Under the pieces are notes generated by a model. The model ran no database searches. It saw only the letters and a list, made by a program, of their open reading frames with translations, and was not told the DNA's origin. Of a stretch of 64,000 nt of DNA, positions 56,061 to 64,000 are shown piece by piece. Each line of letters begins with the position of its first letter. Positions within the stretch are counted from its first letter, which is position 1. The DNA comes from Rhizobiales bacterium 65-79 (GTDB lineage: Bacteria > Pseudomonadota > Alphaproteobacteria > Rhizobiales > Rhizobiaceae), in the NCBI GenBank assembly GCA_001896885.1, contig MKRJ01000008.1, forward strand, positions 124,001-188,000, written 5' to 3'. The position numbers were made by a program, and so were the translations under genes.

Positions 56061-58811
56061 ATGCCCAACAAGATGCTCATAGACGCCTCCCACCCGGAGG
56101 AAACGCGAGTCGTCGTCACCCGCGGTAACCGTATCGAAGAGTTCGATTTCGAATCACAGGACAAGAAGCAGCTCAGAGGAAACATCTACCTGGCGCGTGT
56201 GACGCGCGTCGAACCCTCGCTGCAGGCGGCCTTCGTCGAATATGGCGGCAACCGCCACGGTTTCCTGGCCTTCAACGAAATCCATCCCGATTATTACCAG
56301 ATTCCGGTCGCCGACCGGCAGGCGCTCCTGAAGGCCGAGGCCGAGGCGGCGGAAGCCGAGGACGCCGAGGAAGAGAACGAGGAACGCGGCGGCCGGCGTC
56401 GTCGGCGCGGGGGCAAGGGCCGCGGCCGCGGCCGCCCGGAACAGAAGGCGGAAGCGGCCGACGCGACCGAAGCTCCTGAATCGGAAGAACGCGCCGAAGA
56501 GGCAGATGGCGGCGAGGATGCCTCCCTCGGCGGAAGCGACGCCGGGACCGCCGAAGCGTCCGGCGGGGAACATGGCGAGGGCGGCAGCCCGGTCATGGCC
56601 GAGAGCGTGGCGGCCGAAACCATCTCCGAGGAGATCGAGCCGAACGGCCATGAAGCCGACGAGGAAGAACACGGCGCCGCCGACGAGCACGGCGAGGCGT
56701 CCGGCTCCGACGAGAGCGAGGTCGAATCGGTCGGCGCAGAGGATGCGCTGGACGAGGCCCAGCACCGGCGCCGCCCGATGCGCCGCACCTACAAGATACA
56801 GGAAGTCATCAAGCGGCGGCAGATCCTGCTCGTCCAGGTCGTCAAGGAGGAGCGCGGCAACAAGGGCGCGGCGCTCACCACCTATCTCTCGCTTGCCGGC
56901 CGCTACTCCGTGCTGATGCCGAACACGGCGCGCGGCGGCGGCATCAGCCGCAAGATCACCAACGCGCAGGACCGCAAGCGGCTGAAGGACGTCGTCAAGG
57001 ACCTCGACGTGCCGCAGGGCATGGGCGTCATCCTGCGCACGGCGGGCGAAAACCGCACCAAGGCCGAGATCAAGCGCGACTACGAATATCTGATGCGGCT
57101 GTGGGAAAACGTCCGCACGCTGACGCTGCAGTCGACCGCGCCGGCGCTCGTCTATGAGGAAGGCTCGCTCATCAAGCGCTCGGTGCGCGACCTCTACAAC
57201 AAGGACATCGACGAGATCCTGGTCGCCGGCGAGGACGGCTACCGCGAGGCCAAGGACTTCATGCGCATGCTCATGCCGAGCCATGCGAAGGTGGTCCAGC
57301 CCTACCGCGATCCGACGCCGATCTTCGCCCGCAACGGGATCGAGGCGCAGCTCGACAGGATGCTGCAGCCGCAGGTGACGCTGAAGTCGGGCGGCTACAT
57401 CATCATCAACCAGACCGAGGCGCTTGTCGCCATCGACGTGAATTCCGGCCGCTCCACCCGGGAACACTCGATCGAAGACACGGCGTTGCAGACCAATCTT
57501 GAAGCGGCGGATGAAGTGGCCCGGCAGTTGAGGCTGCGCGATCTCGCCGGTCTCATCGTCATCGACTTCATCGACATGGAGGAGAACCGCAACAACCGCG
57601 CGGTGGAGAAGAAGCTCAAGGATTGCCTGAAGAACGACCGGGCCCGCATCCAGGTCGGCCGCATCTCGCATTTCGGGCTTATGGAGATGTCGCGCCAGCG
57701 CATCCGCGCCAGCGTCCTGGAATCGACCATGAAGCCCTGCCCGCATTGCGGCGGCACCGGCCATGTGCGCTCCGATTCCTCGACGGCGCTGCATGTGATG
57801 CGAGGCATCGAGGAACACCTGCTGAAGGATTCGCGCCACCACATCACGGTGCGCACGCCCTCCCAGACGGCGCTCTACGTGCTCAACCACAAGCGCTCGA
57901 ACCTGACCGAACTCGAGCAGCGCTTCGGCCTTTCGATCACCATCGAGGCGGACGACGAGGTCGGCGTCCAGCACTACGCCATCACGCGCGGCGCGCCCGC
58001 CGAGCCTCGCCCGGTGATAGAAAACGCAGTTGCGGACACGCCGGCCTTCGAGGCGATGGAGGCGGACGAAGACGAGATCGTCGCGGCCGAGGAGGAACGG
58101 CCGGAACCGCATGCCCGCGCCGACGAGGAAGGCGATGGCCAGCGCAAGCGGCGGCGCCGTCGGCGCCGGCGCGGCGGCCGCGAGCACGGCGACGAACGTG
58201 GCCATGGCAGCGAGCGGCCGGCATTCGAGGCCGGCGAAGCCGAGGCGTCAGACGACGGCGAGGAGGAAGAGAGCGCCGAGGGTGAAGCGCAGGCTTTGGA
58301 AGCCGGCGGCGAAGAGGCCTCCGGCGAGCAAAGGAAGCGTCGGCGCGGCCGCCGCGGCGGCAAGCGCAACCGGCGCGATCACGCCGAGCACGATGAGGGC
58401 GAAGACACTCATGAGGCGGCTTCCGGGCATGAGGAAGCGCCGGTTGCGGAAATCACGGCCGCCTCTACGGACAGCGAGGTAGTGAGCGAGCCCGCCGTCG
58501 CCGAGATCGAGATAGCGGCGGAAGAGGCTGCGCCGGTGGAAACCGCGACGCCGAAGAAGCCCGCTCGTCGCCGCTCGCGCAAGGCCGAAGCCGCCGTGAG
58601 CGAACAGGCCGCCAATGGCGAGGCCCACGTGGCGGCGAGCGCCCCGGCGAATGCGGAAAGCGAGGTCGCCAGGGACGCGGAACCGGCGGAGGAAAAGCCG
58701 GCCGAGCCGGCGGAACCAGCAGAGCCGGCAGAGCCGGTCGTGATATCGTCGGGCAACGACGAGACGCGGCCGCGCAAGACCGGCTGGTGGCAGCGCAAGA
58801 GCTTCTTCTGA
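56061..58811 (+). CDS. rne: Ribonuclease E
   Basis: The 916-residue endoribonuclease starts MPNKMLIDASHPEETRVVV. The S1 domain is split by a ~150-residue acidic/Arg-rich insertion (~92-245), usual in alphaproteobacteria. The catalytic DNase I-like part has IDVNSGRST and VIDFIDMEENRNN acidic motifs, and the Zn-link is CPHCGGTGHV. The C-terminal third is low complexity with Arg-rich RNA-binding patches (KRRRRRRRRGG; RRGRRGGKRNRRD), a probable degradosome scaffold, ending GWWQRKSFF. GGGGAG precedes the ATG. Confidence 0.96.
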   Translation: MPNKMLIDASHPEETRVVVTRGNRIEEFDFESQDKKQLRGNIYLARVTRVEPSLQAAFVEYGGNRHGFLAFNEIHPDYYQIPVADRQALLKAEAEAAEAEDAEEENEERGGRRRRRGGKGRGRGRPEQKAEAADATEAPESEERAEEADGGEDASLGGSDAGTAEASGGEHGEGGSPVMAESVAAETISEEIEPNGHEADEEEHGAADEHGEASGSDESEVESVGAEDALDEAQHRRRPMRRTYKIQEVIKRRQILLVQVVKEERGNKGAALTTYLSLAGRYSVLMPNTARGGGISRKITNAQDRKRLKDVVKDLDVPQGMGVILRTAGENRTKAEIKRDYEYLMRLWENVRTLTLQSTAPALVYEEGSLIKRSVRDLYNKDIDEILVAGEDGYREAKDFMRMLMPSHAKVVQPYRDPTPIFARNGIEAQLDRMLQPQVTLKSGGYIIINQTEALVAIDVNSGRSTREHSIEDTALQTNLEAADEVARQLRLRDLAGLIVIDFIDMEENRNNRAVEKKLKDCLKNDRARIQVGRISHFGLMEMSRQRIRASVLESTMKPCPHCGGTGHVRSDSSTALHVMRGIEEHLLKDSRHHITVRTPSQTALYVLNHKRSNLTELEQRFGLSITIEADDEVGVQHYAITRGAPAEPRPVIENAVADTPAFEAMEADEDEIVAAEEERPEPHARADEEGDGQRKRRRRRRRRGGREHGDERGHGSERPAFEAGEAEASDDGEEEESAEGEAQALEAGGEEASGEQRKRRRGRRGGKRNRRDHAEHDEGEDTHEAASGHEEAPVAEITAASTDSEVVSEPAVAEIEIAAEEAAPVETATPKKPARRRSRKAEAAVSEQAANGEAHVAASAPANAESEVARDAEPAEEKPAEPAEPAEPAEPVVISSGNDETRPRKTGWWQRKSFF

Positions 58812-58828
58812 CAAGAGCTTCTTCTGAC
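58797..58828 (+). repeat. Perfect 16-bp tandem duplication across the rne stop codon
   Basis: AAGAGCTTCTTCTGAC occurs twice back to back. The first copy encodes the last residues KSFF and the stop; the second is untranslated. It looks like a recent slippage or duplication event. Confidence 0.9.
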
Positions 58829-58871
58829 AGGCGCCGACGTCTGGGCGGTCGGCGCGGCTGATGTCAGCGTT

Positions 58872-58894
58872 ATCCTCGGGCTTGTCCCGAGGAT
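58872..58894. repeat. Dispersed palindrome, copy 1
   Basis: ATCCTCGGG-CTTGT-CCCGAGGAT is a perfect 9-bp hairpin with a 5-nt loop, identical to the copy at 58976. It lies downstream of rne, in the gap before the convergent J-domain gene. Confidence 0.85.
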
Positions 58895-58975
58895 CTGCCG
58901 TAGCCGCCGGTTGTCGCCCTGGATATCTGCTTTCCGCCTCGCTTGGAGCACCCGCAATTGCGTCGCTCAAGGCAT

Positions 58976-58998
58976 ATCCTCGGGCTTGTCCCGAGGAT
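58976..58998. repeat. Dispersed palindrome, copy 2
   Basis: This is an identical 23-bp copy of the 58872 palindrome, 104 bp away and in the same orientation. It is immediately downstream of the 59025-59450 gene on the minus strand and may act as its terminator. Confidence 0.85.
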
Positions 58999-59024
58999 GA
59001 CGTCGGCCTCAATAGGGTCGTAGC

Positions 59025-59450
59025 TTAGCCGCGTCGACCGGCCAGCCGCTGCTTGGCTTCGTCGATCAGCCGGTTGGCGGTCTGCATCCGCGCTATGGCG
59101 CGGTCGCGCCATTCGGGCCGAACGCGGTCGGGATGGTTGCCGAACGCGAATTCCCGTCGCAGCCGGTCCAGCGATTTCATGTCCGCGACGCGGTGCAGCG
59201 CGAGTTCGCGCGCGATGGCCTCGGGAGCGGTTTCCGGCAGCGCTTCCGTCGCCCCGCGATCGTCATTGAGCCCAAGATAGGTCGCCAGGAACTCCGGCGC
59301 GCCGCCACCGACGGAGCCCACCGCCGAGCCGGCGACGAAGCCGAAGGGTATGGACGGCGCCGCGCCTCCTTCGTCAAAAGCTTCCGGTTCCGGCGCCGGC
59401 TTGGCGGACGGTTCCGGCGATTCATCCAGAAACGAAGCAAAATCGCGCAC
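59025..59450 (-). CDS. J-domain-like hypothetical protein
   Basis: The 141-residue protein has a low-complexity Pro/Glu-rich N-terminus (DESPEPSAKPAPEPEAFDEGG) and a C-terminal ~60-residue J-like module: ALHRVADMKSLDRLRREFAFGNHPDRVRPEWRDRAIARMQTANRLIDEAKQRL, with an HPD motif in the right place. A DnaK co-chaperone role is possible. The frame is open to 59636, but sequence there is unlike the rest; GTG at 59448-59450 with GGGATAGGA upstream is preferred. Confidence 0.6.
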   Translation of the reverse strand: MRDFASFLDESPEPSAKPAPEPEAFDEGGAAPSIPFGFVAGSAVGSVGGGAPEFLATYLGLNDDRGATEALPETAPEAIARELALHRVADMKSLDRLRREFAFGNHPDRVRPEWRDRAIARMQTANRLIDEAKQRLAGRRG

Positions 59451-59561
59451 CGATCCTATCCCACTCGCTACCGCGACCCCTGGAGCCGACTTTCGGGTGG
59501 CGGAGCATAGGGCGCAGCCGGTTAATGCCTCCTCAAAGGCAGGTCGGACCAAATTCCGACA

Positions 59562-59616
59562 TATCTCGCGATATATCTTGACGCGACGGCCCAGCCGATT
59601 TATCTTGCGATATATC
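59562..59616 (+). promoter_or_regulatory. Paired repeats upstream of the PadR gene, putative operators
   Basis: Two 16-mers, TATCTCGCGATATATC (59562-59577) and TATCTTGCGATATATC (59601-59616), differ by one base and are spaced 39 bp apart, 26 bp before the PadR start. Each contains the palindrome GATATATC. An AT-rich operator pair like this in a GC-rich genome suits autoregulation. Confidence 0.6.
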
Positions 59617-59641
59617 GTAAGAAATAACGGAAGCACAAACC

Positions 59642-60316
59642 ATGCATCATCATCACCATCGCGGAGGTTGCGACGACGGCCTCATGCGCTTCATGTCCCG
59701 CAGGTTCGGCGGGCATCAGGGCTTCGGTCCGTTCGGCAAGGGCTTCGGCGGAGGCGGCGGCAACATGTTCCGCGCCGGCAAGATGCTGGCCGACGGCGAT
59801 CTGCGCCTCATCGCGCTGTCGCTGATCGAAAAGGCGCCGCGCCACGGCTACGACATCATCAAGGCGCTGGAGGAGCTTTCGAGCGGCATCTACAGCCCGA
59901 GCCCCGGCGTCGTCTACCCGACGCTGACCTTCCTGGAGGAGGCCGGCTACGCCGCCTCGACCACCGAGGGTAACAAGAAGGTCTTCGCCATCACCGACGC
60001 CGGCCGCCAGCATCTCGAGGAAAACCGCGACGTCGTCGACGGCGTCCTCGAACAGATCGAACGCTTCGGCGAGAAGATGGCCAAGGCGCGCGAGTGGTTC
60101 AACTGGGCGGACGATGCGCCGGTCGGACGCGGGCGCCGCGAAGAGCGCCACGCCATGCGGCACGAGTTCCATGCGATTCGCCGGCGCGTGCGCGCCGCGC
60201 TTGCCGACATCGTCGACGCCCCCGCCGAGACGCAGAAGAAGGCGCTCGCGATCCTCACCCGCGCCGCCGAGGAGCTTGCCGAACTGACGCGGCGCGATCC
60301 GCCCCACACGCTCTGA
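59642..60316 (+). CDS. PadR-family regulator with His-rich N-terminus, YqjI-like
   Basis: The 224-residue protein starts MHHHHHRGGCDDG and a Gly/Phe-rich stretch (FGGHQGFGPFGKGFGGGGGN), then a PadR winged helix: GDLRLIALSLIEKAPRHGYDIIKALEELSSGIYSPSPGVVYPTLTFLEEAGY, and a C-terminal dimerisation helix. E. coli YqjI has the same plan, a His/Cys-rich metal-sensing N-terminus before the PadR domain, and responds to nickel while controlling the ferric reductase YqjH. The DUF2218 gene follows 103 bp downstream. Confidence 0.85.
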   Translation: MHHHHHRGGCDDGLMRFMSRRFGGHQGFGPFGKGFGGGGGNMFRAGKMLADGDLRLIALSLIEKAPRHGYDIIKALEELSSGIYSPSPGVVYPTLTFLEEAGYAASTTEGNKKVFAITDAGRQHLEENRDVVDGVLEQIERFGEKMAKAREWFNWADDAPVGRGRREERHAMRHEFHAIRRRVRAALADIVDAPAETQKKALAILTRAAEELAELTRRDPPHTL

Positions 60317-60419
60317 TCCCGGCGGCTTTCGACAAAACCGGTCCCGCCCCCTGCCGAAGGCCGGGGTCGGGATGTCCCGACAATCGAGTTCATGTCCTGC
60401 TATGAAAGGCACAGACCGC

Positions 60420-60722
60420 ATGACAACCGACACGCGGACCCCGCTCCTCACCTCCTCCGCCATCGTCTTCAGCGAGAAGGCTAGCGGCTATCTCCAGCAG
60501 CTCTGCAAGCATTTCGGCCACAAGGTGGCGGTCAGCTTCACGCCCGAGCGCGGCACGATCGTCTTCGACTTCGGCAGTTGCTCCCTTGCCGCCGCCGGCA
60601 ACATGCTGAGCCTCACCGCGACCGCAGGCAGCACCGTCGGCCTCTCGCGCGTACAGCACGTGATTGCCAGCCATCTGGAGCGCTTCGCCTTCCGCGAGAC
60701 GCCGGAGATCGTCTGGAACTGA
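60420..60722 (+). CDS. DUF2218 protein
   Basis: The 100-residue protein matches DUF2218: LLTSSAIVFSEKASGYLQQLCKHFGHKVAVSF, GTIVFDFGSCSLAAAGNMLSLTATAG and VIASHLERFAFRE. In other proteobacteria it is often encoded with siderophore-interacting (YqjH-type) reductases, suggesting a link to iron handling; function is not established. The ATG at 60420 is preferred over ATG 60402. It is likely co-transcribed with the PadR gene. Confidence 0.8.
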   Translation: MTTDTRTPLLTSSAIVFSEKASGYLQQLCKHFGHKVAVSFTPERGTIVFDFGSCSLAAAGNMLSLTATAGSTVGLSRVQHVIASHLERFAFRETPEIVWN

Positions 60723-60742
60723 ACCGGCCGTAGAGCCTAGGC

Positions 60743-62062
60743 CTAGGCACCGCCCGGTGCGGTCGCCGCGCGCCGGGCGGCCTGCCCCGCCACAAGGCGC
60801 ACCTTGCGCGGCGCCGCCATCCAGATGCACGCGATCGAAACGGCGGACAGCACGATCAGGAGGATGAACGCGCTCCGGTAGCTGCCCGTCCGGTCGTAGA
60901 GGTCGCCCGTCAGCCACGGCCCCACGCCGGCGCCGATATTGCCGAACACGCTCAGCATCCCGAAAATGGTCGCGAACCGGCGCCCGGCGAAGATTTCCGC
61001 CGGCATGGCGCCGAACACCGAGGCGACCCCGTAGCCCATCAGCCCCTGCGAGGCGACCATCAGGTACATCAGGAGCCGGGACTTGTTGTGGTCCAGGGCC
61101 AGCAGCGCCAGCGCCGTGACGATGAAGCCCGACATGCCGATGGTCCAGGCCCATTCGCGGCCGATCCGGTCGGAGAAATGCCCGATCCATATCTGGCCGG
61201 CCACGCCGCAAAGGCCGACCAGCCCGAGCGCGAAGGCGGCCTCCCCCGCGCCGAAGCCGACATCGGCGAGATAGCGCGTCTGGTGCACCTGCACCGTGTA
61301 CCAGGCGTATAGCGCACAGAAGAAGCCGGCCGAGATCCACCAGAAGCGCGGCGTGCGCATCGCGTGCCCCAGCGTCCAGTCGCGCTCCACCCAAGCCTCG
61401 TCGACCACCGTCGAGGGCATGGGCGCCCGCGCCGGTCCCCGGCCCTCCCCGTCCGGCAGCAGGCCGAGCCCTTCCGGGCTCTTCCGCTGGAGCAGGAAAT
61501 TGAGGGGGATCAGCGCTGCACAAAGCACCGCCATGATCCGGCAGGCCGCGCGCCAGCCGCCCGCCTCGATCACCGCCTGCAGCAGCGGCAGCATGAGGAT
61601 CGAGCCGACGCCGACGCCCGAGAAGGCGAGGCCGATGGCGAGCCCGCGCCGGCGGACGAACCAGTTCGGCAGGAACATGGAATGGCCGATATAGGTAAGC
61701 GGCATGGACCCGCCGACCGTCAGGAGGCCGAGCGTCAGCGAGAACTGCAGCGGCGTGGTCACGAAGGTGACGCCGATCAATCCCGCCGCCATGACGAAAG
61801 CGGCGAGCGGCAGGACCAGCCGCGGGCCGTAGCGGTCGATCATCATGCCGACCACCGGCACCGCCGCCGTGGACGCCAGGAAGCCGAGCGAGAAGGCGCC
61901 GGCGGTCGCGCCGCGCTCCCAGCCGAATTCGTCGAGGATCGGCGGATAGAGGAGCGAGAATGCCGTCCGCGTGTTGACGGCGATGCCCATGGAGACGAAG
62001 GCGACCGCGACGACGATCCAGCCATAGAAAAATTTTGTCCGGATCGGGGGAATGGCGGCCAT
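60743..62062 (-). CDS. MFS transporter, OFA-like
   Basis: The 439-residue, 12-helix transporter starts with FFYGWIVVAVAFVSMGIAVNTRTAFSLLYPPILDEFGWERG, the start typical of oxalate/formate antiporter-like and monocarboxylate MFS proteins. GMMIDRYGPRLVLPLAA and GHFSDRIGREWAWTIGMSG are the loop 2-3 and 8-9 signatures. The substrate is unknown. It is convergent with the DUF2218 gene. Confidence 0.85.
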   Translation of the reverse strand: MAAIPPIRTKFFYGWIVVAVAFVSMGIAVNTRTAFSLLYPPILDEFGWERGATAGAFSLGFLASTAAVPVVGMMIDRYGPRLVLPLAAFVMAAGLIGVTFVTTPLQFSLTLGLLTVGGSMPLTYIGHSMFLPNWFVRRRGLAIGLAFSGVGVGSILMLPLLQAVIEAGGWRAACRIMAVLCAALIPLNFLLQRKSPEGLGLLPDGEGRGPARAPMPSTVVDEAWVERDWTLGHAMRTPRFWWISAGFFCALYAWYTVQVHQTRYLADVGFGAGEAAFALGLVGLCGVAGQIWIGHFSDRIGREWAWTIGMSGFIVTALALLALDHNKSRLLMYLMVASQGLMGYGVASVFGAMPAEIFAGRRFATIFGMLSVFGNIGAGVGPWLTGDLYDRTGSYRSAFILLIVLSAVSIACIWMAAPRKVRLVAGQAARRAATAPGGA

Positions 62063-62273
62063 GACTATCCTGGTCAGTTGTCCGCTTCCTGCTTATTCCT
62101 TGGCCGGAAACCGAACAAGCCGCCACCGTTGTGCCAAGAAACGGGCTGCTGACGGACATTGACAGCAGGTCCTCATCCGCCACCTATGGCGAGGAGGAGC
62201 CGGGCAGGATGGTGACGGTCCGCGATCCGGCCTCCGACTTTTCGCGGCTCTACCGTTTAGGGATGGACGGAAA

Positions 62274-63578
62274 ATGCCCAGAACCGATATCGCCCGCCGG
62301 GTGTACAACCACACCTGGAAGCTCGATCCGATCATCCGTAGCCTGCTCGACACGGACTTCTACAAGCTGTTGATGCTGCAGATGATCTGGGGTCTCTATC
62401 CGACCGTCCAGGCGACCTTCACGCTCATCAACCGCACCACTTCGGTCCGTCTCGCCGACGAGATCGACGAGCGGGAGCTGCGCGAGCAGCTCGATCACGC
62501 CCGCACCATCCGCTTCTCCAAGAAGGAGATGATCTGGCTGGCCGGCAACACCTTCTACGGCCGCAAGCAGATATTCGAGCCCGATTTCCTGTCATGGCTC
62601 GCCGGCTTCCGCCTGCCCGAATACGAGCTCACCCGTCATGACGGCCAGTACGTGCTCCACTTCCATGGTCCGTGGAGCGAGACCACCATGTGGGAGATTC
62701 CGGCGCTCGCCATCATCAACGAACTGCGCTCGCGCGCCGCGATGCGCTCGCTCGGGCCCTTCGCGCTCGACGTGCTCTACGCCCGCGCCAAGGCCAAGAC
62801 CTGGGCCAAGGTGGAGCGGCTGCGCAAATATCCCGACCTGCAGATCTCCGATTTCGGCACCCGCCGCCGCCACTCCTTCCTCTGGCAGCGCTGGTGCGTG
62901 GAGGCGCTGAAGGAAGGCATCGGCCTTTCCTTCACCGGCACGTCGAACGTGCTGCTCGCCATGGATACCGACCTAGAGGCGCTCGGCACCAACGCGCACG
63001 AGCTGCCGATGGTGCTGGCGGCGCTGGCGCGCAACGACGAGGAGCTGCGCGCCGCGCCCTACAAGGTGCTGGCCGACTGGCAGCGCTACTATGGCGGCAA
63101 TCTTTTGATCGTGCTGCCGGACTCGTTCGGCACGTCCGCCTTCCTCAAGGACGCGCCCGACTGGGTCGCCGACTGGACCGGTTTCCGCCCCGACAGCGCG
63201 CCGGCGATCGAGGGCGGCGAGAAGATCATCGAGTGGTGGAAGGCGAAGAGCAAGGACCCGAGGAAGAAGCTCCTGATCTTCTCCGACGCGCTCGACGTCG
63301 ATACGATCGAGAAGGCCTATCTGCATTTCCGCGGCAAGGCGCGGCTGAGCTTCGGCTGGGGCACCAACCTCACCAACGACTTCGTCGACTGCGCGCCGGA
63401 ACGCAACGACCAGCTCCGCGCCATCTCGCTGGTCTGCAAGGTCAGCGAGGCGAACGGCCACCCGGCGGTGAAGCTCTCCGACAACCCGGAAAAGGCGACC
63501 GGCGACCCGAAGGAAGTCGAGCGCTATCTGCGCGTCTTCGGCGGCAAGGACCGGGTCAGGCAGCCGGTGCTGGTATAG
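62274..63578 (+). CDS. pncB: Nicotinate phosphoribosyltransferase
   Basis: The 434-residue enzyme converts nicotinate and PRPP to NaMN in NAD salvage. Characteristic blocks are [20 protein letters not shown] near the N-terminus, [20 protein letters not shown] with the catalytic region, [26 protein letters not shown] and [36 protein letters not shown]. Length matches the proteobacterial form. It is divergent from the MFS gene. Confidence 0.95.
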   Translation: MPRTDIARRVYNHTWKLDPIIRSLLDTDFYKLLMLQMIWGLYPTVQATFTLINRTTSVRLADEIDERELREQLDHARTIRFSKKEMIWLAGNTFYGRKQIFEPDFLSWLAGFRLPEYELTRHDGQYVLHFHGPWSETTMWEIPALAIINELRSRAAMRSLGPFALDVLYARAKAKTWAKVERLRKYPDLQISDFGTRRRHSFLWQRWCVEALKEGIGLSFTGTSNVLLAMDTDLEALGTNAHELPMVLAALARNDEELRAAPYKVLADWQRYYGGNLLIVLPDSFGTSAFLKDAPDWVADWTGFRPDSAPAIEGGEKIIEWWKAKSKDPRKKLLIFSDALDVDTIEKAYLHFRGKARLSFGWGTNLTNDFVDCAPERNDQLRAISLVCKVSEANGHPAVKLSDNPEKATGDPKEVERYLRVFGGKDRVRQPVLV

Positions 63579-63657
63579 GGAGTGTCGTCATCGTGCGCGG
63601 GCAACTTGCAGGTGCGTCCTTCGAGGCTCGCACCGCAGGGATGAAGCCCACCCATCC

Positions 63658-64000
63658 TTAGGCCTTCAGCAGCCACTCATGCTCCTTGGCGTTGTGGAAC
63701 TTCCACGTCCGGCGAGGCCCCGCCATCACGTTGAGGTAATAGAGGTCGTAGCCGTGGCAGGCCGCGCAGGGGTGATAGCCGCGCGGGACGAGGGTGACGT
63801 CGCCATCCTCCACCGTCATCGTCTCGTCCAATGACCGGTCGCCATTCCGGTCGGCATCCGTATAGACCCGCTGGAAGGCAAAGCCCTGCGGCGGGTTGAT
63901 GCGGTGGTAGTAGGTCTCCTCGAGCTGCGATTCCGCCGGCAGATTGTCCGCGTCGTGCTTGTGCGGCGGATAGGAGGAGGTGTGGCCGCCCGGCGTGATG
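63658..64000 (-). CDS. iolB: 5-deoxy-glucuronate isomerase, C-terminal part
   Basis: The visible 113 codons, read on the minus strand, give TPGGHTSSYPPHKHD, EETYYHRINPPQGFAFQRVYT, LVPRGYHPCAACHGYDLYYL and NVMAGPRRTWKFHNAKEHEW, the conserved cupin core of IolB. It isomerises 5-deoxyglucuronate to 2-deoxy-5-keto-gluconate in myo-inositol catabolism. The HKHD, Glu and His residues should form the metal site. The 5' end lies beyond the window, where other iol genes may be expected. Confidence 0.92.
   Translation of the reverse strand, partial: ITPGGHTSSYPPHKHDADNLPAESQLEETYYHRINPPQGFAFQRVYTDADRNGDRSLDETMTVEDGDVTLVPRGYHPCAACHGYDLYYLNVMAGPRRTWKFHNAKEHEWLLKA

Noticed and set aside
56340-56790. Foreign insertion in rne (acidic/Arg-rich block)
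   Set aside because: An insertion of this kind in the S1 domain is usual in alphaproteobacterial RNase E, so it is not evidence of transfer.
59642-59660. Possible engineered His tag at the start of the PadR protein
   Set aside because: The upstream region is native, and metal-sensing YqjI-type PadR proteins naturally have His-rich N-termini.

Overview
The window is high-GC alphaproteobacterial chromosome, almost certainly from the order Hyphomicrobiales (Rhizobiales). The evidence is gene order typical of that group: ldtR/ldtP next to glyA-nrdR-ribD-ribE-ribH-nusB; rne divergent from amidase-mrcA-prfB; hdaA next to a PerM-type protein and purMN; ctaA next to a DUF2842 gene. Alphaproteobacterial families are also present, including an NDUFS4-like complex I protein, DUF2865, DUF2066, and an RNase E with a large acidic insertion in its S1 domain. 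Genus is not resolvable by eye. Both ends cut genes: ccdA at the left, iolB at the right.

Layout. 1-5.2 kb: partial ccdA, a 50-residue membrane protein, a DMT permease, an Omp25-like barrel, tRNA-Arg(TCT) and tRNA-Pro(TGG) flanking an NDUFS4-like gene, and two small membrane-protein genes. 5.2-10.3 kb: hdaA, PerM-like permease, CDP-alcohol phosphatidyltransferase, divergent purMN and a parDE-type toxin-antitoxin pair. 10.3-20.2 kb: a stand-alone molybdopterin oxidoreductase, rlmJ, a secreted RNase T2, a 306-bp nested palindromic element, a GST, rpsD, DUF2865 and gltX (the last two overlap tail to tail). 20.3-34 kb: hppA, then the minus-strand riboflavin/nusB/glyA block, interrupted by a plus-strand DUF899/SRPBCC/ArsR group and by a vapBC pair, then ldtP and ldtR. 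34-37.6 kb: acyl-CoA hydrolase-like gene, DUF2066 and hemB.

37.6-47.1 kb is a compact surface-polysaccharide locus: deacetylase, CelD-like acetyltransferase, chain-length/export protein with a degenerate kinase domain, export lipoprotein, glycosyltransferase, undecaprenyl-phosphate sugar-phosphate transferase and O-antigen-ligase-like polymerase. It has an initiating transferase, one further transferase, a polymerase and export parts, but no recognisable flippase.

47.2-64 kb: gatB, ctaA, DUF2842, prfB with an intact programmed +1 frameshift, mrcA, amidase, rne, a J-domain-like protein, a PadR regulator with a His-rich N-terminus resembling YqjI plus a DUF2218 gene, an MFS gene, pncB and partial iolB.

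I see no CRISPR array, prophage, transposase or large novel defence system. The most interesting items are the degenerate BY-kinase in the polysaccharide locus, the nested palindromic element at 14.8-15.1 kb, the YqjI-like/DUF2218 unit with paired upstream repeats, the SRPBCC/ArsR promoter flanked by two identical-consensus operators, and insertions that split the riboflavin gene cluster. No database search was possible; family names rest on recognised motifs and gene order.
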